Shown: piece by piece, positions 1 through 9,725 of the stretch | How positions within the stretch are numbered: the first letter of the stretch is position 1 | How the letters are laid out: each line of letters opens with the position of its first letter | Source of the DNA: Acinetobacter suaedae | GTDB taxonomy: Bacteria > Pseudomonadota > Gammaproteobacteria > Pseudomonadales > Moraxellaceae | Assembly (NCBI RefSeq): GCF_008630915.1 | Contig: NZ_CP043909.1 | Coordinates: 2,418,001-2,482,000, forward strand | DNA: 64,000 nucleotides | Direction of reading: 5' to 3' | Position numbers and translations under genes: made by a program | The notes under the pieces: generated by a model | Seen by the model: the letters and a program-made list of their open reading frames with translations, nothing else | What the model was told of the DNA's origin: nothing | Databases searched by the model: none

Positions 1-414
1 AGTTTCAACATATTCAGCATCATAAAATCCTGATTGCCAACGTTGCATCGCCTCAGAAAATATTATCCCCATTGTTTTTACGGGATTTGAAGAATTCTTG
101 ATGATATGCATAAGTTCCTGTTTCGTTGCATATTTATTCTTGTCTAAATTTAGTAATATTTCCTCATGATCAAACTCATTGAAGCCTGAATGTGAGATCG
201 CCATTAGAGGTGAATGCATTTCTGCCAAGCAATATTGCGCTGTTTCTTTATGCCTCTCCATCTCTCCTCTCCAAGCACGATCAAAAGGCTTTGCTTGGTT
301 ATCAAAAACTCGACCTAGAACCCTAGCTTGTTCCGTTCCTTTGATTGATAATTGATCATAATTTTCCACCCCCCAAGAGGCTTGTCCATGCCGAACAAGT
401 GTAATTAAAGCCAT
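1..414 (-). CDS. Histidine phosphatase family protein (phosphoglycerate-mutase-like), 3' end cut by window
   Basis: The frame is open from an ATG at 414 down to position 1, giving 138 residues of an incomplete protein. It opens with MALITLVRHGQASWG, whose RHG triplet is the phospho-accepting His motif of the histidine phosphatase superfamily. The substrate cannot be told from the fragment. It lies 20 nt downstream of the kinase-like gene on the same strand, so it is probably the next gene of the same transcript. The spacing suggests it belongs with the acyl-CoA kinase and dehydrogenase and could remove a phosphate in that pathway; this is inference. The C-terminal catalytic His motif lies outside the window. 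Confidence 0.85.
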   Translation of the reverse strand, partial: MALITLVRHGQASWGVENYDQLSIKGTEQARVLGRVFDNQAKPFDRAWRGEMERHKETAQYCLAEMHSPLMAISHSGFNEFDHEEILLNLDKNKYATKQELMHIIKNSSNPVKTMGIIFSEAMQRWQSGFYDAEYVET

Positions 415-434
415 GTTTAATTTCCTTATCCTTG

Positions 435-1496
435 TTAATGTGATTGCCATGTAAGTTGTAAACAACGTACGAACATCGCTTCAACAAAAACTCCAAAATT
501 CTTAAAAGCTGGATTCTGCGTTTCTTTATGGTAAAAACGGTAATAAATTTGTTGAACAATGACCGCTAATCTGAATAAACCAAAAACCTCGTAAAACTTC
601 CAGTTGTCTGTTTTTAGACCAGTTTTTTCAAAATAATATTGCACTACTTCTTTGCGAGATAACATGCCTTTCATATGGGTCGGCTGTCTTCGCATTGATT
701 TCAAAGTGACACTATCATCCTCTTCTACCCAGTAAGCTAAAGCACAGCCTAAATCCATTAAAGGATCCCCTAAGGTTGCCATCTCCCAATCTAAAACGCC
801 TATAAGTTCAGTCGGGTTATTAGGATCCAAAATGACGTTATCAAACCGCCAATCATTATGAATAACGCATGTTTTTACATCTTCAGGAATATTACTTAAA
901 AGCCATTGTCGAATCGAATCAAAACTCGGAACATCTGGCGTACGTGCTTTTTCGTATCGATTGTCCCAACCTTCCACTTGACGACGACAATATCCTTCTC
1001 CTTTTCCCAATGTTTCCAAATCAGTTCCCTGATAAGAGACTTGATGCAAATCAATCAATGCATCAATGACGTTGATACACAATTTATTTATATTGCGTGG
1101 AGCAAGGTTTATTCCTTCTGGCAAATTGGCTCTTGGAATTATCCCTTCTATACGATCCATTAAATAAAAATCACACCCAATGACATTCTGATCATTACAA
1201 AGAGCGACCATTTTAGGAACCAGAGGATACTGTGATTTAAGAGCTTTCTGCACACGAAATTCACGAACCATATCATGTGCAGACTTTGCTTTTGTGCCTG
1301 CTGGTGGGCGACGTAAAATTAAATCTCGATTTTCATATTGAATACGATACGTCCAATTTGAGGCCCCGCCTGCATACTGGGTGACAACAGGAACACCGAA
1401 TAATTCAATATTCTGTTTTCTCAACCATTCTTCAACCGCAAGAATATCTAATTCCTCACCTTGACGTACTCGTCCTCCAATATCAATCATTGACAT
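435..1496 (-). CDS. Phosphotransferase family protein (APH/ACAD10-11 kinase-like)
   Basis: A 353-residue protein of the aminoglycoside-phosphotransferase fold. The Brenner-type catalytic segment VIHNDWRFDNVIL (about residues 210-225) carries the catalytic Asp and metal-binding Asn, followed by the VLDWEMATLGDP metal-binding motif. This family is not normally a resistance gene. It is found next to, or fused to, ACAD10/11-type acyl-CoA dehydrogenases, and relatives such as LvaA phosphorylate 4-hydroxyacyl-CoA. The ATG overlaps the stop of the upstream dehydrogenase as TAATG, implying translational coupling and a shared pathway. The substrate is unknown; a 4-hydroxyacyl-CoA is the best guess from family knowledge. 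Confidence 0.88.
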   Translation of the reverse strand: MSMIDIGGRVRQGEELDILAVEEWLRKQNIELFGVPVVTQYAGGASNWTYRIQYENRDLILRRPPAGTKAKSAHDMVREFRVQKALKSQYPLVPKMVALCNDQNVIGCDFYLMDRIEGIIPRANLPEGINLAPRNINKLCINVIDALIDLHQVSYQGTDLETLGKGEGYCRRQVEGWDNRYEKARTPDVPSFDSIRQWLLSNIPEDVKTCVIHNDWRFDNVILDPNNPTELIGVLDWEMATLGDPLMDLGCALAYWVEEDDSVTLKSMRRQPTHMKGMLSRKEVVQYYFEKTGLKTDNWKFYEVFGLFRLAVIVQQIYYRFYHKETQNPAFKNFGVFVEAMFVRCLQLTWQSH

Positions 1497-2752
1497 TACG
1501 CAACCTTCCCTGGAATATTTTTTTGACCATAACCACGTTTTTTTAATTCAATTCTTGTAATGACCCTTTTATGTACTTCATCAGGACCATCTGCAAGTCG
1601 TAATGTCCGGGCAGCTCCAAAAAAACGGGCTAAAGGCGTATCATCCGAAACCCCCATGCCGCCATGAATTTGTATAGCCATATCCATCACTTGCTGCATT
1701 ACATTAGGTGCGATGACTTTTATGGCTGAAATTTCGGTCATTGCTTCTGTGTTACCAACCGTATCCATTTTCCACGCAGCATATAAGGTCATTAAACGAG
1801 CTTGAGCAATTGCAATACGTGCATCCGCCACTTTCTCTTTATTACCACCTAGCTCTAGAATAGGTTTCCCAAAAGCAACTCGAGACATTCCACGGTCTAT
1901 CATTAACTCTAAAGCCCGTTCTGCCGCCCCCACACAACGCATACAATGATGGATACGTCCAGGACCTAGACGCCCTTGAGCAATTGCAAATCCTTGTCCT
2001 GGTCCGCCAATAAAGTTTTCAATTGGAACACGAACATTCGTAAAACTAACCTCACCATGTCCATGGGGAGCATCAATATCACCAAAAATTGGCAGCATTC
2101 TTTCAATTTTCACTCCTGGGACATTTATTGGCACTAAAACCATTGAGTGTTGCTGATGATGTCCTTTAGATGGATCAGGGGTATGAGCCATAAAAATAAG
2201 AATTTTAGCATTAGGATCTCCTAAACCAGAGGACCACCATTTACGTCCGTTTAAAACAATTTCGTTCCCTTCAACAATAGCGGTAGCTTGCATATTAGTT
2301 GCATCGCTTGAAGCAACTTCTGGTTCTGTCATACAAAATACTGAACGAATCTCTCCTTTCAATAATGGTTCTAACCACTCTTTCTTTTGAGCCTCACTCC
2401 CATAACGCCACAGCACCTCCATATTTCCAGTGTCTGGAGCACTACAGTTAAAAACCATTGGTGCTAAAAAACTACGTCCAGTCTGTTCAGCTATGTGTGC
2501 ATATTCTTGAATACACAATCCTACTCCCAATTTTTCATCAGGCAGAAACATATTCCACAAACCTGCTTTTTTTGCTTTTGCTTTTAATACTTCTAATGTT
2601 ACTGGCCATTTCCATGTGGTCCAATCCTTTGGATCACATGTATTATGTACTTCTTTCCAAAACTCATCTTCAATCGGTGCGATTTCTGTTTCCATAAACT
2701 TTTTGGTTTTTTCTAAATATTCCTGTCCCTTACGACTAAGCTCGAAATTCAT
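1496..2752 (-). CDS. Acyl-CoA dehydrogenase, ACAD10/ACAD11 (LvaC-like) type
   Basis: A 418-residue FAD-dependent acyl-CoA dehydrogenase. N-terminal helical, middle beta and C-terminal helical domains are recognisable from CMTEPEVASSDATNM (flavin/substrate loop), the GRKWWSSG segment and the C-terminal IHGGMGVSDDTPLARFF. The family-typical ADGPDEVHKR stands where other members have YEGT. The frame could extend to a TTG at 2842, but the ATG at 2752 begins MNFELSRKGQEYLEK and fits the family start; a weak AGAGA lies before it. The stop overlaps the kinase gene start (TAATG). It is divergent from the LysR gene, with 82 bp between them. Together the pair probably dephosphorylates and desaturates a hydroxyacyl-CoA, by analogy with LvaA/LvaC. 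Confidence 0.9.
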   Translation of the reverse strand: MNFELSRKGQEYLEKTKKFMETEIAPIEDEFWKEVHNTCDPKDWTTWKWPVTLEVLKAKAKKAGLWNMFLPDEKLGVGLCIQEYAHIAEQTGRSFLAPMVFNCSAPDTGNMEVLWRYGSEAQKKEWLEPLLKGEIRSVFCMTEPEVASSDATNMQATAIVEGNEIVLNGRKWWSSGLGDPNAKILIFMAHTPDPSKGHHQQHSMVLVPINVPGVKIERMLPIFGDIDAPHGHGEVSFTNVRVPIENFIGGPGQGFAIAQGRLGPGRIHHCMRCVGAAERALELMIDRGMSRVAFGKPILELGGNKEKVADARIAIAQARLMTLYAAWKMDTVGNTEAMTEISAIKVIAPNVMQQVMDMAIQIHGGMGVSDDTPLARFFGAARTLRLADGPDEVHKRVITRIELKKRGYGQKNIPGKVA

Positions 2753-2834
2753 TTTGTTGTCTCTGCTATTTGGTATTTGCTTAGCGTACCCAACTTTGTA
2801 TAATGAATAAAATGAATTGATTTTATGGTTAATC

Positions 2835-3815
2835 ATGCACAATTTTAATGATAAAGTGATTTCTCTTGCTCGGATTGATTTAAATTTATTTCGTGTTTTT
2901 GCAATGATTTATAAAGAAAGAAATCTAACAAGAGCCAGTGAACAACTATTTTTAAGCCAGCCCGCTGTAAGCCATGCGCTATCTCGCTTACGAGAGCATT
3001 TTGACGATCCATTATTTATTCGGGATGGTCATGGCGTAGTACCATCTACATTGGCCAAACGTTTATGGCCACAAATATCAGAAGCACTCAATCTTATACA
3101 TCTAGCTCTTCAAAGCACTCATAATTTCGAACCCGAACGAGATTTAAAACAATTAACAATAGCAATGAATGATGAGTTTGAACCTATTATTTTTCCTAGA
3201 ATTGTTCAATGGTTCTCTAAATTCATACCAGATCTACAAGTGATTAGTGTCCGTATTGATCGAAAAAATTTAAGACATGAACTTTCCTCAGGACGAATTG
3301 ATTTTGCAATTGATGTTACTCACACAATAGAAAAAGGGATTGCGCAAGAACGCTGTATGAAAGATAAATTTGTCATAATGTGTCAATCACAACATCCAAT
3401 TTTAAAACAAGGATTAAGTAAAGATAACTATTTAACATCACAGCACATAACGGTTTCGACACGTCCAACTGGTAGAGTTTTTGAAGATTTCATTCTATCC
3501 AAACAAGGTTTAAAGAGATTAATTAGACTACGTTGTCAACAATACGAAACCGCCATCAAAATGTTAGCTCAATCGCAATATTTATTAACAATATCAAACT
3601 GCCAAGCACTCCATCTTAAAAAACATCATGCTGATATAGAGATTCGCCCTTTACCTATAAATATAGAAGGATATGAAATGAATCTATATTGGGATGATGA
3701 AAAGTCCAATGAACAAGAAACGATTTGGTGTAAAACTCAACTCTTAGAGATTATGAAAGAACTACAAGCTCTTTTAAATCAAAATAATGAGAGTGGAGAA
3801 TTCATCACTATTTAG
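2835..3815 (+). CDS. LysR-family transcriptional regulator
   Basis: A 326-residue LysR-type regulator. The N-terminal winged helix-turn-helix reads RIDLNLFRVFAMIYKERNLT then RASEQLFLSQPAVSHALSRL, close to the LysR consensus; an effector-binding domain follows from about residue 95. A TTG at 2817 would add six residues; the ATG at 2835 is preferred. It is transcribed divergently from the dehydrogenase-kinase operon across an 82-bp intergenic region, the usual LysR arrangement, and is followed on the same strand by the acyl-CoA synthetase. It probably senses an acyl-CoA or fatty acid and controls the flanking genes; the ligand is unknown. Confidence 0.9.
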   Translation: MHNFNDKVISLARIDLNLFRVFAMIYKERNLTRASEQLFLSQPAVSHALSRLREHFDDPLFIRDGHGVVPSTLAKRLWPQISEALNLIHLALQSTHNFEPERDLKQLTIAMNDEFEPIIFPRIVQWFSKFIPDLQVISVRIDRKNLRHELSSGRIDFAIDVTHTIEKGIAQERCMKDKFVIMCQSQHPILKQGLSKDNYLTSQHITVSTRPTGRVFEDFILSKQGLKRLIRLRCQQYETAIKMLAQSQYLLTISNCQALHLKKHHADIEIRPLPINIEGYEMNLYWDDEKSNEQETIWCKTQLLEIMKELQALLNQNNESGEFITI

Positions 3816-3978
3816 CTAAAAAATAATTTTTAAAAAGCTAATTTCATGACTATCTATATAGAAAGAGAAATCTTAGAAGATAACTCTCATGCATAATTTA
3901 TTATCAATGATATTCATTTTATTCATCCTTAAAAAAATATTAAGCTCCATTGAATCTCAAGGAAGATAGGATGTATTA

Positions 3979-5598
3979 ATGAAAAAAGTTTGGTTGAACA
4001 CTTATCACGACGCTGGTATTCCAGAAGAAATTAGCTTACCTGCTGAGAATACCTCTATAGTAGATATTTTTGAAAGAAATTGTAGGGAGTTTGGTCATAA
4101 AACCGCTTACATTTTCATGGATAAAAAGATGAGTTATCTACAAATAGAAAAAGCGTCATTACGGTTAGCCACTTTTTTTCAATCTCTAGGACTAAAAAAA
4201 GGCACTCGTGTGGCAGTAATGCTTCCCAACCTCTTACAGTATCCAATTTCAGTAATGGGTATTCTCCGCACAGGTTTAATTTTGGTCAATGTCAATCCAC
4301 TTTACACGCCGAGAGAACTTGAACATCAATTAAAAGATTCGGGTGCAGAAGTCTTAATTGTATTAAATACTCTGAAAAACACCTTTGATCAGATTTCTGC
4401 AAATACATCCATAAAGTATGTTATCACAACAGAAATTACAGACTTAGTTGAAGATGAAATTGTCCAACATGATCAAGTAACGGGTTGTTTTTCTTTCACA
4501 TCGGTATTAGAACATCCCGAGGAGGGCTTTTGTAAACCTGAAATAGGATTAGCCGATACAGCAGTATTACAATATACAGGTGGCACAACTGGCGTTTCAA
4601 AAGGAGCTGAATTAACTCATTTAAATTTGGTTGCTAATCTCTTACAAAATAATGCTATTTTCGGACCAGTATTACTTTCAGGCAATCAAGATCAGCAGAA
4701 TATGATTTGTGCTTTACCTTTGTATCATATTTTCGCTTTCCAACTTTCAATGGTTTCACAATATGTAGGTTTCGCTTGTGTATTAATCTTGAACCCAAAA
4801 GATACGAGTGGTCTTATAAATGAAATGATTAAATATCCCCCTGTATTGTTCCCTTCTGTAAACACACTAACCAATGCTTTAATCAATCATGAAGCTATTA
4901 AAAAAGTAAACTTTAGTCATCTCAAGTTGGGAACAAGTGGAGGTATGGCAACACTTCCATCAACTGCCGAAGCATGGCATCGCTTAACGAATAAACCTTT
5001 ACTTGAAGGTTATGGTTTATCTGAAACGTCACCTGTAGCAACAGTCAATCCGCCTAATATTTATTCATTTACAGGAAAAATTGGTATTCCTCTTCCTTCT
5101 ACCGAAATTTCTATCGTTGATGAAAATGGACAAGATGTTCCATTAAACCAAGAAGGCGAAATCGCGATTAGAGGTCCCCAAGTAATGAAAGGTTATTGGA
5201 ATCGCCCTGAAGAAACAGCTCAGGTAATGACCTCAAATGGTTATTTCCGTACTGGTGATATTGGGGTAATGGATTCTCAGGGTTTTATTAAAATTGTTGA
5301 TAGAAAAAAAGATATGATTTTAGTATCTGGCTTCAATGTTTATCCTAATGAAATAGAGGAAGTTGTTAGTAGACATCCTAAAGTTTTAGAAGTTGCAGCA
5401 ATAGGTGTCATTGATAAAAAAAGCGGTGAAGTTCCCAAGCTTTTTATTGTAAAAAAAGAAACTGACTTAACTAAAGATGATATTTTTGAATTTATTTCTG
5501 ATAAATTGACAGCATATAAGCAACCTAAATATATAGAATTCCTAGAGGAACTTCCAAAATCTAATGTCGGTAAAATATTGCGTAAAGAGTTAAGATAA
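3979..5598 (+). CDS. Long-chain-type acyl-CoA synthetase (AMP-binding enzyme)
   Basis: A 539-residue ANL-superfamily ligase that activates a carboxylic acid to acyl-AMP and then acyl-CoA. The P-loop-like motif YTGGTTGVSKGAELTH begins near residue 199. GYGLSETSP (about 343), the RTGDIG hinge region (about 424) and the C-terminal catalytic Lys in SNVGKILRKEL are present. An AGGATG lies before the ATG. It resembles FadD-type long-chain fatty acid ligases, but medium-chain or hydroxy acids are possible given the kinase and dehydrogenase across the divergent promoter, where it would play the LvaE-like activating role. A 163-bp gap separates it from the LysR gene, so it may have its own promoter. 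Confidence 0.9.
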   Translation: MKKVWLNTYHDAGIPEEISLPAENTSIVDIFERNCREFGHKTAYIFMDKKMSYLQIEKASLRLATFFQSLGLKKGTRVAVMLPNLLQYPISVMGILRTGLILVNVNPLYTPRELEHQLKDSGAEVLIVLNTLKNTFDQISANTSIKYVITTEITDLVEDEIVQHDQVTGCFSFTSVLEHPEEGFCKPEIGLADTAVLQYTGGTTGVSKGAELTHLNLVANLLQNNAIFGPVLLSGNQDQQNMICALPLYHIFAFQLSMVSQYVGFACVLILNPKDTSGLINEMIKYPPVLFPSVNTLTNALINHEAIKKVNFSHLKLGTSGGMATLPSTAEAWHRLTNKPLLEGYGLSETSPVATVNPPNIYSFTGKIGIPLPSTEISIVDENGQDVPLNQEGEIAIRGPQVMKGYWNRPEETAQVMTSNGYFRTGDIGVMDSQGFIKIVDRKKDMILVSGFNVYPNEIEEVVSRHPKVLEVAAIGVIDKKSGEVPKLFIVKKETDLTKDDIFEFISDKLTAYKQPKYIEFLEELPKSNVGKILRKELR

Positions 5599-5638
5599 AT
5601 TTTTCTTGCATCAAAGCTTTTGAGAATTAAATAAAAAT

Positions 5639-6514
5639 ATGAATATACAGATGAATAACCTTACTCAAGAATTGATCGAACTTTTTAATCTTAGAAAAGT
5701 TGATGATTTGTTATTTCAAGGACAGTGTACTCAGATATTTGGTTCTCATTTATTTGGTGGCCAGTTATTGGGGCAAGCTCTGATTGCAGCAGCAAGAACG
5801 ACTCATCAACCTGCCCATTCTTTACATGCCTATTTTCTACAAAGTGGCGTCACAAATAAACCTATTATTTATCAAATCGCAAAACTGCAAGATGGAAAAA
5901 GTTTTGCACGAAGAGAGATTAAGGCTATCCAAGATGGAAAAGTGATTTTTATAGCACTCGCATCTTTTACCCATAATGAACTTGGTCTAGATTATCAATG
6001 TGAACAAAAAAATGAATATCTCCACCCTGATAAATTAATTAGTGAACAAGAACATAAAATTAAAATCATTGATCACGTTCCAGATTCTAATTTAAAATCT
6101 TTTATAGAACCTTTTCAAATTAAAATTCATCCTACTCATTTTTTAAATCCCTTTGCACCTGAAAAGGTAGACAATTACGCAGAATATTTCAAAACATATG
6201 ATGAAATACCATCTGAGGTAGATTCTATTATTTTACATCAAGCTATTACGGCTTATTACTCAGATTACAACCTACTTTCAATTTCTCTATTACAGCATGG
6301 TTTAAGCTATCTCTCTAATAATATAATGAGTGCTAGTTTAGATCATGCTATTTATTTTCATCGACCTTTCCGTACCGATGAATGGTCTCTTTATGAGCTT
6401 GACTGTTCGACAAGCAGCCAAGGTAAAGGTCTAAATTTTGGGAAAATTTGGCAAAATGAAAAACTAGTTTGTAGCACTATTCAAGAAAGCCTAATGCGCA
6501 AGAAAAACAGATAA
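5639..6514 (+). CDS. tesB: Acyl-CoA thioesterase II (TesB-like)
   Basis: A 291-residue double-hotdog thioesterase, matching the usual TesB length. The N-terminal hotdog has FGGQLLGQALIAAARTT; the C-terminal hotdog has SLDHAIYFHRPF with the catalytic Asp, then STSSQGKGLNFG and a terminal IQESLMR with the catalytic Gln. It hydrolyses acyl-CoA to free acid and CoA. It follows the acyl-CoA synthetase by 40 bp on the same strand, so the two are probably cotranscribed. An alternative ATG four codons downstream (5651) is possible; neither start has a strong ribosome site. A convergent inverted repeat follows at 6524-6563. The chromosome may carry another tesB, so the symbol is tentative. Confidence 0.87.
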   Translation: MNIQMNNLTQELIELFNLRKVDDLLFQGQCTQIFGSHLFGGQLLGQALIAAARTTHQPAHSLHAYFLQSGVTNKPIIYQIAKLQDGKSFARREIKAIQDGKVIFIALASFTHNELGLDYQCEQKNEYLHPDKLISEQEHKIKIIDHVPDSNLKSFIEPFQIKIHPTHFLNPFAPEKVDNYAEYFKTYDEIPSEVDSIILHQAITAYYSDYNLLSISLLQHGLSYLSNNIMSASLDHAIYFHRPFRTDEWSLYELDCSTSSQGKGLNFGKIWQNEKLVCSTIQESLMRKKNR

Positions 6515-6523
6515 TATTGATTT

Positions 6524-6563
6524 AAATTTACAGCAAATAAAACACAATATTTGCTGTAAATTT
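6524..6563. terminator. Bidirectional terminator between tesB and acyl-CoA dehydrogenase
   Basis: Perfect 15-bp inverted repeat (arms 6524-6538 and 6549-6563, 10-nt loop) between two convergent genes. The arms begin and end in A/T runs, so it can work in both directions. Confidence 0.75.
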
Positions 6564-6568
6564 ATACC

Positions 6569-8371
6569 TTAATCAAACTTAAACTGATGTGGAGATAATT
6601 TAAACAAGGATTTTGTTTGGCTTTTTATCAACTCAGCATGTACTAAAGTCCTTGGTAAAATTCGCTCAAAGTAAAATTCTGCGGTAGCGATTTTTGCTGG
6701 ATAAAATTCATCTGTGCTTTCTTGGCTGATTTTATCCTGAGCAGCCATCGCCATTTTCAACCATAAATATGCAAAAATAACATAACTTGAAAAATAGAGA
6801 TAATCTACAGAAATTGTTCCCACCTCAACAGGGTTACTAGACAGTTCCTCTTGGATATATGTTGTTAGTTCATGCCACTCTTTTACTAAGTTCTCTAATT
6901 TTATATACATAGAGGCGATTTCTTCATGCTGTGGTATATGCTGTGTTTCTTCCTTAATTTCCTCTATGAGCAATTTAATTAATTCCCCTTTACTTCCTAA
7001 AACTTTTCTAAATAATAAATCAATTGATTGAATTTCCGTAGTGCCTTCATATAATGTTGAAATACGGACATCTCGTGCAATTTGTTCCATACCATGTTCA
7101 GCGATGTAGCCATGCCCCCCAAATACCTGCATTCCATTCTTTGCAGATTCAACCCCCATTTCTGTCATAAATGCTTTAGCAATAGGTGTAAGTAGAGCCA
7201 ATTTATCCTCAGCAATTTTCTTTTCGGACTCATCATTAGATAATTTAGCAATATCAACATAAACAGATAAGTAATAAGCTAATGCACGTGATCCTTCTGC
7301 AAAAACTTTTTGGGTCAATAACATATTACGTACAGCAGGATGCACAATAATTGGATCGGCTGATAATTCAGGGTTTTGTGGACCTGATAATGAGCGCATT
7401 GCCAATCGATCTTTAGCGTAAGCTAAGGCCCCTTGATATGAGGATTCACTTGCTGCTAAACCTTGAATAGCAGTACCAATACGAGCCGAGTTCATAAATG
7501 TGAACATACAATGTAATCCACGATTTTCAGGGCCAATCAAGAATCCTTTTGCATTATCAAAACTTAGAGCACATGTTGCATTTCCATGTATTCCCATTTT
7601 ATGTTCAAGAGCACTACAAACAACCCCATTTCGATCTAAAATATTACCATCTTGATCTATATTGAATTTTGGGACAATAAATAAAGAGATACCTTTAGTA
7701 CCAGCAGGAGCATTCGGTAAGCGAGCTAATACAATGTGAACAATATTTTGTGATAAATCATGTTCTCCAGCTGAAATAAAGATTTTTTCGCCACTTATAA
7801 CATAGCTGCCGTCATTATTTGGAAGCGCTTTTGTTCTAATTAGTCCTAAATCAGAACCCGCATGTGATTCTGTGAGGCACATAGTTCCTGTCCATACACC
7901 TGAAATTAATTTTGGTAAATAGTTTTTCTTTTGTTCGTCAGTTCCATGATGTTCAATCGTACTCATTGCTCCATGTGATAGACCTGGATACATTCCCCAA
8001 GCCCAATTGCATGAAGTTAGAATTTCTGAGATTGCGATCCACAATAAAGATGGAAAACCTTGTCCACCATAAGCTTCATCTCCCGTTAATGCTGGAAAAC
8101 CCAATTCGACATATTTTTTATAAGCCTCTTTAAAACCATCAGGTGTAGTTACGATTCCATTTCTTAGTTTACAACCTTGTTGATCCCCTACACGATTCAA
8201 TGGATATAATTCGTTTTCACAGAAATCAGCGGCAACTTGTAAATATTGATCCACAATTTCAGAATTCATCTTATCCTTACTTTGTGGATATCTTTCATAA
8301 ATCTTCTCAAAATTTATAAAGTCATTTAAAACGAAATTTATATCACGAAGTGGTGAAATATAGTTTGGCAT
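6569..8371 (-). CDS. Acyl-CoA dehydrogenase with C-terminal extension (600 aa, FadE-like)
   Basis: A 600-residue acyl-CoA dehydrogenase of the long bacterial class, with an extra C-terminal helical domain (ACDH_C-like). Visible motifs are CLTESHAGSDLG (flavin/substrate loop), GHGYIAEHGMEQ and YEGTTEIQ with the canonical catalytic Glu region. The frame can extend 15 codons upstream, but the ATG at 8371 is preceded by an excellent AAGAGAAGGG ribosome site and begins MPNYISPLRDINFVLND, typical of this class. It introduces the alpha,beta double bond in fatty acyl-CoA during beta-oxidation. It is convergent to the synthetase-thioesterase pair. Chain-length preference cannot be told. Confidence 0.92.
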   Translation of the reverse strand: MPNYISPLRDINFVLNDFINFEKIYERYPQSKDKMNSEIVDQYLQVAADFCENELYPLNRVGDQQGCKLRNGIVTTPDGFKEAYKKYVELGFPALTGDEAYGGQGFPSLLWIAISEILTSCNWAWGMYPGLSHGAMSTIEHHGTDEQKKNYLPKLISGVWTGTMCLTESHAGSDLGLIRTKALPNNDGSYVISGEKIFISAGEHDLSQNIVHIVLARLPNAPAGTKGISLFIVPKFNIDQDGNILDRNGVVCSALEHKMGIHGNATCALSFDNAKGFLIGPENRGLHCMFTFMNSARIGTAIQGLAASESSYQGALAYAKDRLAMRSLSGPQNPELSADPIIVHPAVRNMLLTQKVFAEGSRALAYYLSVYVDIAKLSNDESEKKIAEDKLALLTPIAKAFMTEMGVESAKNGMQVFGGHGYIAEHGMEQIARDVRISTLYEGTTEIQSIDLLFRKVLGSKGELIKLLIEEIKEETQHIPQHEEIASMYIKLENLVKEWHELTTYIQEELSSNPVEVGTISVDYLYFSSYVIFAYLWLKMAMAAQDKISQESTDEFYPAKIATAEFYFERILPRTLVHAELIKSQTKSLFKLSPHQFKFD

Positions 8372-8853
8372 GTTTTCCCTTCTCTTGTGACGTGGAAATT
8401 CTATTTCCAATAGCATTTTTCATTAAATAGATAAATTCCCCTAAATATAGCAAATTACAAAAACAGTAAAAAATAAACAATATTAATGATTATATATTTA
8501 TATAATTCATTTTATTCAAAGTAAAAATCGTGATATCAAGAACATTTTAGCCATAAATCAACCTTAGAAATAAAGCAATAAATTAAAAAATCCTATATAC
8601 AAAAATAAATATTGTTTTTTATTTAGACCAAAATTTAAGAGCATACTCCCTGAACATTAGATCCACTCAATTTCCAAAAAAAATTAGAAAATCATCAGAG
8701 TTTAAATCTCGTTCCATCATTAAACAAAAGATACAGAGTAAATAAAACTACTCAATATCTTTAAGTTTAAAAAATATTTAAATTTATATATAATTTATCT
8801 AAGCACTTCAAAACACACTATTAATTAAAATATCCATACTCACCCATTTTTGG
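8372..8853. other. AT-rich intergenic region, no gene seen
   Basis: About 480 bp of very A+T-rich DNA between the dehydrogenase start and the integrase remnant. No convincing reading frame, RNA or terminator was seen. It should contain the promoter of the minus-strand dehydrogenase. Its composition and position beside an integrase fragment suggest it is leftover or decayed foreign DNA. Confidence 0.5.
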
Positions 8854-9132
8854 CTAGAGTTTCCACGACCTCATCCGCCGCGCTTGAAGGGATTCAACAT
8901 AAATAGCTTGTTGTAAGTACCCTAAATGCTACCCCTTATGAGCTAAAGCCGCTTCTACATAATCACGAGCAAAATCTAATTCTCTCAGTTCTTTTGAAAA
9001 GATATGTTTGAAGCCATGAAGTATTTGTTTACCTTGATAACTAATACTCTTTAGGGCTTTATTAAACATATTGTTAGATATAGGTTTACTTTGGTCACGA
9101 CGACTTTTAAACAAATAAATACTATTCCACAA
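8854..9132 (-). pseudogene. Decayed C-terminal end of a P4-type tyrosine integrase
   Basis: The minus-strand frame from about 9132 encodes KALKSISYQGKQILHGFKHIF and then ELRELDFARDYVEAALAHKG, matching the catalytic core end of P4-like tyrosine recombinases (HGFRH..., LAH). A TAG stop at 8931-8929 interrupts it. The same frame then continues HLGYLQQAIYVESLQARRMR to a stop at 8854-8856, matching the catalytic Tyr segment of the family (AAY...LDERR). The expected catalytic Arg of HGFRH is Lys here, there is no start, and an in-frame stop lies just upstream at 9142-9144. It is therefore a remnant. It sits about 110 bp from the 3' end of ssrA, a known target of such integrases. Confidence 0.7.
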
Positions 9133-9164
9133 TAGATTCTTTCATGCGACGCCATATAGCGGTA

Positions 9165-9199
9165 TAAAAAAAGCCCTAATCATTGATGATTAAGGCTTT
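9165..9199 (-). terminator. ssrA rho-independent terminator
   Basis: On the minus strand a stem built on AAGCC and TAATCAT is followed by a run of seven T, 45 nt beyond the mature 3' end of tmRNA. Confidence 0.8.
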
Positions 9200-9243
9200 A
9201 TAACTCATATACAATCATATAATGGTATATAAGTTTAAGTATT

Positions 9244-9603
<360 letters not shown>

Positions 9604-9616
9604 AAAGTACAGCGCA

Positions 9617-9622
9617 ATCATA
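9617..9622 (-). promoter_or_regulatory. Probable -10 box of ssrA
   Basis: TATGAT on the minus strand lies 13 nt upstream of the mature 5' end of tmRNA. No good -35 hexamer is visible (only a T/A-rich ATTTTA-like sequence at about the right spacing). Confidence 0.45.
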
Positions 9623-9725
9623 GCATAGATCACCAGAATTAAAATCTTAATTTCTAACCAATCAGCAAAATATGCGCTTATATTCCTATATCGTTCCTCA
9701 ACTTGTTATTTCAAGGTCTACATAT

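Noticed and set aside
435..1496. Aminoglycoside resistance gene
   Set aside because: The APH fold is present, but the coupling to an acyl-CoA dehydrogenase places it in the hydroxyacyl-CoA kinase-like group.
2753..2842. Upstream extension of the ACAD10/11-type dehydrogenase (and similarly fusA, argB, rep, OmpA-like, RnfH)
   Set aside because: These extend only to non-ATG or poorly placed starts; the chosen starts have ribosome sites or family-typical N termini.
8371..9243. A complete attachment-site duplication of the ssrA 3' end
   Set aside because: No second copy of the tmRNA 3' sequence was seen in the region, so no att sites are called.
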